DNA of 64,000 bases. Source: Ancistrus triradiatus. Taxonomy: Eukaryota > Chordata > Actinopteri > Siluriformes > Loricariidae. The notes below the pieces were generated by a model. It made no database searches. It saw only the letters and a program-made list of their open reading frames with translations, and was not told the DNA's origin. The DNA lies in the NCBI GenBank assembly GCA_025084515.1, contig JAJAGP010000238.1, forward strand, positions 183,501 to 247,500, written 5' to 3'. This document shows, one piece after another, positions 56,865 to 64,000 of the stretch. Made by a program: the position numbers and the translations under genes. Every line of letters starts with the position of its first letter. Position 1 is the first letter of the stretch.

Positions 56865-57170
56865 GGTTATTTATTCATTCACTTTCATACCCACTTAATC
56901 CATTTCAGGATCACGTTGGGGGAGGGGGTATTGCGGCAGGGCCTATATGGCAACACGGCAGAAGGTGAGAACCAACCCTGGACAGTGCATCAGTCCTTCA
57001 CAAGCATAGACACACTCACTGATTGACATTGTGACATGCTAGTTAGAGTCGCCATTTGACCTAACGCATGTCTATGGAATTAACTGGATTACCCAGAAGG
57101 AACCCACACAGACACATGGACCACTCATGCAGAAGACAGCGGTGAACAACTGTGCCGCCATGCTGACCAG
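56865..57170 (-). repeat. SINE type 1, decayed
   Basis: Minus orientation: CTTAATCCATTTCAGGATCA, CCAACCCTGGACAGTGCATC, CGCATGTCTATGG, head complement CTGTGCCGCCATGCTG. Divergent copy. Confidence 0.7.
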
Positions 57171-57533
57171 GTACTAATAATACAATCACAACAAATCTGT
57201 TATAGCGGATTTTGATTATATACCCAATGTATCCTTAATATAACTTTTCCCCACTTAATTAAAAGCAACTAAACACGTTACTCACATTAAACAACTGAAA
57301 AAATACTGACATTTAAACAAACACTCCAGACAAGACTAACAACCAAAAGTCCAGCCTGGACAGTCCCAGTGACAAGCAAGTCAGAGTGCAAATACTTCTA
57401 CCTTTCAGTAAGGTAAGCTATGATTATGCCAGGTTCTCACTGGAGATCTTGATTTTTCTTCATGAGCTCTGAATTGTTACAGTGACTAATACACAAAGGA
57501 AGGTGAAAACTGACAGCCAAGGCAATACATATA
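57171..57533. other. intronic sequence, no feature recognised
   Basis: No gene or named repeat seen. Confidence 0.5.
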
Positions 57534-59155
57534 CAGTAGTGCTTGAGAGTTTGTGAACCCTTTAGAATTTTCTATAATTCTGCATAAATATGACCTAAAA
57601 CCACATCAGTCCTAAAAGTAGATAAAGAGAACCCAGATAAACAAATGAGACAAATATTATACTTAGTCATTTATTTATTGAGGAAAATGTTCCAATATTA
57701 CATATTAGTGAGTGGCAAAAGTATGTGAACCTTTGCTTTCAGTATCTGGTGTGACCCCCCTGTGCAGCAATAACTGCAACTAAACGTTTCCTGTAACTGT
57801 TGATCAGTCCTGCACACCGGCTTGGAGCAATTTTAGCCCATTCCTCCTTACAGAACAGCTTCAACAATGTTGGTGGGTTTCCTCACATTAACTGCTCGCT
57901 TCATGTCCTTCCACAACATTTAGATCGGATTAAGGTCAGGACTTTGACTTGTCCATTACAAAACATGAACTTTAATCTTCTTTAACCATTCTTTAGTAGA
58001 ACGACTTGTGTGCTTAGGGTCATTGTCTTGCTGCATGACCCACCTTCTCTTGAGGTTCAGTTCATGGACAGATGTCCTGACATTTTCCTTTAGAATTCTC
58101 TGATATAATTCAGAATTCATTGTTCCATCAATGATGGCAAGCCGTCCTGACCCAGATGCAGCAAAACAGGACCAAACCATGATACTACCACCACCATGTT
58201 TTACAGATGGGATAAGGTTCTTATGCTGGAATGCAGTGCTTTCCTTTCTCCAAACATAACGCTTTTTTTAAAACCGAAAAGTTCTTTGTTGGTCTCATCC
58301 ATCCACAAAACATTCTTCCAATAGCCTTCTGGCTTGTCCACGTGATCTTTATCAAACTGCAGACGAGCAGCAATGTTCTTTTTGGAGAGCAGTGGCTTTC
58401 TCCTTGCAACCCTGCCATGCACAATATTGTTGTTCAGTGTTCTGATAGTGGACTCATGAACATTAACATTAGCCAATGTGAGAGAGGCCTTCAGTTGCTT
58501 AGAAGTTACCCTGGGGTCCTTTGTGACCTCGCCAACTATTACAGGCCTTGATCTTGAAGTGATCTTTGTTGGTCGACCACTCCTGGGGAGGGTAACAATG
58601 GCCTTGAACTTCCTCCATTTGTACACAATCTGTCTGACTGTGGATTTGTGGAGTCCAAACTCTTTAGAGATGGTTTTGTAACCTTTTCCAGCCTGATGAG
58701 CATCAACAGCTCTTTTTCTGAGGTCCTCAGAAATCTCCTTTGTTCGTGCCATGATACACTTCCACAGTCGTGTGTTTTGAAAAGCAGACTTTGATAGATC
58801 CCTGTTCTTTAAATAAAACAGGGTGCCCACTCACACCTGATTGTCATCCCATTGATTGAAAACAGCGGACTCTAATTTCATCTTCAAATTAACTGCTAAT
58901 CCTAGAGGTTCACATACATTTGCCACTCACTAATATGTAATATTGGATCATTTTCCTCAATAAATAAATTAACAAGTATAATACTTTTGTGTCATTTGTA
59001 TAACTGAGTTTTCTTTATCTACTTTTAGGACTTGTGTGAAAATCTGATTATGTAAAAAGCATTTTACACAGCTCAGTCTTATATTACCTTTTAGGTCATA
59101 TTTATGCAGAAATATAGAAAATTCTAAAGGGTTCACAAACTTTCAAGCACCACTG
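57534..59155 (-). mobile_element. Tc1-like family C, full length
   Basis: 1622 bases with both terminal repeats (CAGTAGTGCTTGAGAG / mirrored ...CAAGCACCACTG) and TA on both sides. The transposase starts at 58752 on the minus strand. Its first frame runs to about 58201: helix-turn-helix (TISKEFGLHKSTVRQIVYKW), GRP linker, and LWMDETNKELFG with the first Asp. A second frame (58180-57956) has WVMQQDNDPKHTSRSTKEW, the second Asp, and then a stop. Beyond it SPDLNPI is followed by TAA where the third catalytic Glu codon should be (57926-57924 region). Long frames otherwise; recently inactivated. Confidence 0.94.
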
Positions 59156-59171
59156 TACATATATTGTTTCT

Positions 59172-59420
59172 TTCTCCTTGTTTCTACACTCACTGTCCAA
59201 TTTATTAGTTCCACTGTAGTTCTACATTTACATACTTTTTTAGGGAGCACCACAGATCAGCTACTATTTGGATGGTGAATCATTCTCAGCACTACAGTGA
59301 CACTGATGTGGCGGTGTGTTAGTGTGTTTGCTGATATAATTGAATAAGACACAGCAGTGCTGCTGGAGTTCAAAAACACTGTGTTCACTAACTGTACACT
59401 ATATTAGACACATCTACCAT
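59172..59420 (-). repeat. interspersed repeat U, copy 2
   Basis: Inverted copy of 15880-16155: CTCCTTGTTTCTACACTCAC, CACCACAGATCAG, ACAGTGACACTGATGTGG. Lies between two family C Tc1 copies. Confidence 0.75.
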
Positions 59421-59885
59421 ATTGCTCCAGCTCGTAGATGTCAAGTCCACAGTCACTGCACCACCATGCTGGCGTTTGACTGTGCTCGTGTCTGATCTTT
59501 TCCAGTAAAATGCTTTCAGATTTTTAGTTTTTCTAGTTTAATTAATTCTAAATTTTAAGTTAAAAATCTGTTTGCTGAAAAATTTGCTGAAAATCAGCAA
59601 CGTTGTCTCTGAATCAGAGGAAAGCAGATGAAAAACACGTCCCAATAGAGCTTTGGCTTTTAACCAAAAACAGTCTAATCCATCATAGCGTCTGTAATAC
59701 ATCACAGATTAACAGATCACAGGATTTGTAATAAACTGATTCAAGGTAAAGTTCAAAACTGAATTTCTGAATTTATTCTAAACCACTGTTTGCTGTGATT
59801 GAACCTCTTCATCTCACTAGTCATCCTTTTTAACTTTAGATTTAAACTGTAGAATTTTCTATTAGGTTTTAGTCATGTATATATA
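59421..59885. other. intronic sequence, no feature recognised
   Basis: No gene or named repeat seen. Confidence 0.5.
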
Positions 59886-61116
59886 CTGTGGTGCTTGATC
59901 ATTTGTGAACGCTGTGAAATTTTCAATATTTGTACTGAAACAAAAGATACAAAAATATTACACTCGATCATTTATTTATTGAGTATAATGAATCAATATT
60001 ACATACCTGTGAAAGGCAAAAGTATGTGAATCTCTAGGATTAGCAGTTAATTTGCAGGTGAAATAAGAGTCGAGTGATTTTAATCAATGTGATGACAAAC
60101 AGATGTGAGTGGGTGCCCCATTGTATTTAAAGAACAGCGATCTTTCGAAGTCTGACCTTCAATAGATGTTTGAGGCAGTGTATCATGGCACATATAAACA
60201 AGATTTATGAAGGATATTTACTAAGCAACTAAAGACCTCGCTCAGATGTTCATGACTTTACCATCAGGAGACCACTAAAAAAACAAAAAGGCGTGCATGG
60301 GTGTAAAGAAGAAAGCCACTGCTCTAATCTGTGGTTTGCTAAAGGATTTGAACAAGCCAGAAGGTTAGTGGACGAAACCAAAATAGAGCTTATTGGTTTA
60401 AATTAGAAACATTACGTCTGGAGAAAGGAAAAACACTGCATTCCAGCATAAGAACCTCATCCCATCACTGAAACATGGTGGTGGTAGTATCATAGTTTGA
60501 GCCGGTTTTACCAAATCTGACATCATTGATCGAACTATGAATACTAAATTTATAAAGGAATTCAGCAAATTATAAAGGAAAACATCTGCCTGTGAACTGA
60601 ATTTCAAAAGAAGGTGGGTCATGCAACAAGACAACGACCCTAAGCACACAAGTCGTTCTAAAAAGGAATGGCTAAAGAAGAATACAGTTAATGTTTTGGT
60701 ATGGCCAAGTCAAAGTTCTGAACTTAAACCAATAAAATGTTGTGAAAGGACCTTAGGTGAGCAATTCATGTGAAGAAACCCACCAACATCCCATAGTTGA
60801 AGCTGTTCTGTACAGAGGAACGTACTAAAATTCCTCCAAGCCGGTGTGCAGGACTGATCAACAGTTACCAGATATGTTTAGCTGCAGTAACTTGTGAATA
60901 AGTGGATCACGCCAGATACTGAAAGCAAAGGTTCACATAGTTTTGCCACTCAGATTTATGTAACATTGGATTACTTTCCTCAATAAATAAATGGCAAATT
61001 ATATTTTTGTCTCGTTTATTTGGGTTCATTCTCTTTCTACTCTCCTTATTTGATGATGTTTTAGGTCATATTTATGCAGTAATATAGGGTTAACAAATGT
61101 CCACACTGCACTACTG
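59886..61116 (+). mobile_element. Tc1-like family C, decayed and internally deleted
   Basis: Plus-strand copy, opposite to the one at 57534. Ends CTGTGGTGCTTGATCA and ...GCACTACTG with TA on both sides. The DNA-binding half is mostly deleted (MAHINKIYEGY... from 60185, then a jump near 60255). Later pieces: VDETKIELIG near 60372-60400, GGGSII near 60480, VMQQDNDPKHTS near 60615-60650. The motif at the third residue is NQ/K-rich and lost near 60730. About 1.23 kb, many stops. Clearly older than its neighbour. Confidence 0.88.
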
Positions 61117-61243
61117 TATCATAAAGTGAAAATAAGTGAAAATAAGATGTTAGCATGCAATGTAAAATAGATATATTAGCATGCAAGAAAATAGATATAT
61201 TAGCATGCAATGTGGGAGAAACTAAATGCTAATTATTACTCAC

Positions 61244-61381
61244 CAGTACTATGTAGCGTGGGCGGTACTGGATGGTGCCAAAAAGTCCCAAGATCACAGC
61301 AATGATGTGGAAGAAATTGGCCAAGATGGGAGCCCACTGGAAGCCCAGGAAATCAAACACTTGCCTTTCAAGAGCCACCAT
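61244..61381 (-). CDS. nkain4: NKAIN gene, exon 2 (first coding exon in the window)
   Basis: A 138-bp exon (46 codons, phase 0) on the minus strand. It encodes MVALERQVFDFLGFQWAPIL, ANFFHIIAVILGLFGTIQ and YRPRYIVL, i.e. the LERQ-FDFLG-QWAPIL signature and membrane segment 2 of NKAIN proteins. NKAINs are small four-segment membrane proteins, mainly neuronal, that bind the Na+/K+-ATPase beta1 subunit. Acceptor TTTAAAAG next to 61381 is weak; donor GTGAGT from 61243. Comparison with the family shows that exon 1 (about 17-18 codons with the start and segment 1) should end ...LQL beyond the window. The in-frame ATG at the exon start is probably an internal Met. Confidence 0.96.
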
Positions 61382-62159
61382 CTTTTAAAAAAAGAGATAT
61401 TTGCAGTCAATAAACATAGCATCTTATTTGAACTTTCGTAGCTGTTGTTTGGTATAATATTAGCATCGTCCACTGGTTAATTTGTATAGTAAAATGCTGT
61501 TAAGCACAATGCATGGCATCTGCATAGTGCAAAAAAACCACAAAAACAGTTAAAGTTTATTCTGCATATAGATAACATTGCCAGATAGCTAGACAGAAAT
61601 GAGGAAATAGGAGATCTGTTTGTCAACGTATTTTTCTTCAAAAAGAGCAAAATGAACACACAACAGGGACTATCAGGACATCTTCCGTTATTAATATGAC
61701 ATGTTTTCATGTTATTCAATGAAAGAAGTACAGCACATGAAGAGAAATCCTAGTATTTCAACACATCATTGTCCTGCTGAGACAGTTATCACTACATATA
61801 TATCAAGCAACATTTACCCCCATCATGCAAGACTGCATTTATACAGAACTCAATTAACATGGAGCCTTTTATCCCTAAATCAAGAGTGATGTTTTGCCGA
61901 CATATCCCTACAAAACAATTTGCCAACACAAGGAGACAGGGTGACAAACCACACACTGGGTGGTGATGGATGAGAAAGCCCATGTTAATGCTAAGTGCTA
62001 CAACGAGACTAATGAAAAGTGACACCCTGATGGACACCTGGTACATCACACTGAGATAAATAAGGGAGTTAGAGCATTGGTTGGAGCATTTCTAAGAGTA
62101 GGATGTCTGGACTAACAATAGTTAGGTTTACCGAAAAATGGTAAAACAGTAATTTGTGT

Positions 62160-62161
<2 letters not shown>
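61382..62161. other. intron between exons 1 and 2, no feature recognised
   Basis: AT-rich intron on the gene strand upstream of exon 2. No gene or repeat that I can name. Confidence 0.5.

Positions 62162-62203
<42 letters not shown>
62162..62203. repeat. (CA)n microsatellite
   Basis: About 21 CA units ending in CACCCC, just before a Tc1-like end. Confidence 0.96.
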
Positions 62204-62205
<2 letters not shown>

Positions 62206-62211
62206 CACTTA

Positions 62212-62668
62212 CAATGCATTAGGAAAATCTTCAGACCCTTTCACTTCATGTTATGTTGTGGCCTTGTGCTAAAATAAAGCACAATTAAATGTTTTCCCAT
62301 TATACTCCACTCGATACCCCATAATGACAAAATGAAAACAGAATTTTATAATTTTTTGGACACTGTATTGTACAACACTGTATTAACATAAGTATTCAGT
62401 CCCTTTACTCAGTACTTAGTTGAAGCACCCCTAGCAGCCTTTGATTACAGCCTCCAGTCTTCTTGGGTATGATGCCACAAAGATGGGGACCGTCAGTGTA
62501 CAGCCAATTTCAGGTCTCTCCAGAGATGTTCGATTGGGTTCAAGTCAGGACTCTGGCTGGGTCACTCAAGGACATACAAAGAGTTGTCCCTAAATCACTC
62601 CTGTGTTGTCCTGGCTGTGTGCTTAGGGATCTCTGTACTTTGCTCCATTCAGCTTTTCCTAAACCCAA
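62212..62668 (-). mobile_element. Tc1-like family L, 3' part
   Basis: Starts after TA with CAATGCATTAGGAAAATCTT, a known type of Tc1 end. Minus-strand transposase traces include the complement of the SPDLNPIE region (CGATTGGGTTCAAGTCAGGA, 62530). Broken at about 62668 next to a short TA run (62673-62692). No catalytic core beyond this. Confidence 0.75.
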
Positions 62669-62692
62669 CCAAATATATATATATATATATAT

Positions 62693-63204
62693 TTGCCCCC
62701 ATTCGCATAGCAGGAGCTCTATTTTGTACGTCAACCTGGTATAGTTGATATAGGTTGAGCTGTTCTGCTTGGAATCTGTGTAACAGGCTTTATGAAACAA
62801 TGTTCAGCCTCATGTATCTTTGTCATGTGTAAGTCCATGCTCTATGTGTATGCGTGCGCATGTTCAACCATCCATATAACAGATTAACAAATGTTTATTG
62901 CTGTAACTCCATGTCTTATATTCTTACTGCTGTCTTACATTCAGTTTCTTTTAGTACTTCACCTTAATTCATTACTAAATAAATTTAAAGTTCAGGTTGT
63001 TCACAAAATCTATATTCAAACTTTCAACAAATTCAATGACAAAAATGTACATTCTTATATAGAATATCCACTTTCAAATGTCAAATCATCTGTAATCTGT
63101 ACCAGGAATGATTGTGTAATCATGAGCCTCAACCATTAATGCATCAACCATTTCCTAATAGCCTGGACTGTAAAAAAACAAACATAATCACTAAAATACA
63201 TGCA
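62693..63204. other. intronic sequence, no feature recognised
   Basis: No gene or named repeat seen. Confidence 0.5.
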
Positions 63205-63550
63205 GAGTTCCTTACATTTAGTTTGACTTTTATTTCATTGCAGACAGTATGAATCCAAGATATTTAATGTTTTGTCTGGTCAACTAGTCAAACTGTCAAA
63301 AAGTTGGTACGGGGACAATTTATGGCCAGCAATGAGGTAAAAAAAAAAGATGTGCTTTCCAACAGGTGATTGTAATCATGATTTGCTACAAATCAGTTTT
63401 TAACAAAAGAAAAGCAGTCTCTGAGGAGCAAATATGGGCAGAGGATCTTCAGTTTGTCAAATGCAATAGAGAAAATTATTGACATGTTTAAAAATTCCTC
63501 AAATAAAGATTGGAAGGTGTTTGCATATTTCAGTCCTAACTTTCTAGCAT
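63205..63550 (+). mobile_element. Tc1-like family D, 5' fragment
   Basis: Plus orientation leader (TTGACTTTTATTTCATTGCA, GACAGTATGAATCC) and the start of the DNA-binding region (GGGCAGAGGATCTTCAG, near 63434). It lacks the left end and breaks off near 63550. Same family as 13866 and 19496. Confidence 0.8.
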
Positions 63551-64000
63551 GGATGTCTCTGAAAGCAGCTCATGTTACTCTAAAATCTCAACAGGCTTTT
63601 CTGCGTTAATCCTAATGGATTACAAAATTATTGTGGCTTGATCCCATTATTAGTGTTTTGTACCTCACACCAAATAAGATAGACAGCTAAACAAATTCTC
63701 AAAAGTTATGAAACCTACTGCAAGTGGAAGCACTTGAGACCTGGTGCATGATTAAAGTCTGGCTTCAGTAACCAGGTTTCATTAGATCAGTCAGTCATAA
63801 CCATGCTTCTCAATCCACAATGGTTAGTATCTCCTTGGAAATAAAGGGGATGTGAGAAAAGGAGATGAGACTGGAATTAAAGAGATCTGAATTCTATGTA
63901 ATCTGTGTAATCCTTCCACAAAACAAAGAGTGTAACAAATATCTCTGGCCCAGAAACACAACCTCCCTTTACACCCACAAAGGTTAGAGAAGCACCCTGA
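63551..64000. other. intronic sequence to the window end
   Basis: No gene or named repeat seen. NKAIN exon 1 is expected further right, not here. Confidence 0.5.

Overview
The window looks like one stretch of a teleost fish chromosome. It has vertebrate splice sites, (CA)n and (GA)n microsatellites, tRNA-derived SINEs of fish type, L2-like LINE ends and an extreme load of Tc1/mariner elements. That load would suit a catfish or another otophysan, but the species cannot be fixed from the sequence.

The only host gene I can support is on the minus strand: an NKAIN (Na+/K+-ATPase beta-subunit-interacting, FAM77) gene. Four coding exons lie in the window in transcript order: 61381-61244, 47727-47647, 32160-31963 and 13635-13575. 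They are separated by introns of about 13.5, 15.5 and 18.3 kb, have canonical GT/AG ends, and join in frame into 159 codons covering membrane segments 2-4 and the loop before segment 4. Exon 1 lies beyond the right edge and the last exon (family DFIGGF... tail) beyond the left edge. The variable loop favours nkain4; nkain3 is the alternative. Everything else is intron.

Layout. 1-7 kb: four Tc1-type copies from three or more families, including a 1.4 kb element with long inverted repeats. 8-9.2 kb: a PIF/Harbinger-type element with two SINE pieces inside. 9.2-12.2 kb: a decayed Ty3/gypsy element split by a foldback MITE. 12.2-15.2 kb: SINEs nested in SINEs, exon 5, and a head-to-head Tc1 composite. 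17-25 kb: compound microsatellites, truncated Tc1 copies and a second Harbinger copy with a MADF-like reading frame. 25-30 kb: a pogo-like element inside an AT-rich MITE, a hAT-type MITE and a large Tc1 copy. 31-35 kb: LINE 3' ends, exon 4, and a Tc1 inside another Tc1-type MITE. 36-47 kb: LINE ends, a chimeric Tc1, a second pogo-like copy, and a 602-bp LTR-like insert with 7-bp direct repeats. 47-56 kb: exon 3 and a Tc1 split by a ~5.2 kb L2-type LINE whose middle looks like uncorrected sequence. 57-61 kb: two copies of another Tc1 family, then exon 2. 62-64 kb: two more Tc1 fragments.

No transposase, reverse transcriptase or other mobile-element gene here is intact. I found no convincing new biological system. 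The most interesting signals are structural: nested insertions with readable order, a chimeric transposon, a composite junction shared by two distant Tc1 copies, a perfect 36-bp palindromic duplication, and a probable assembly-error block.
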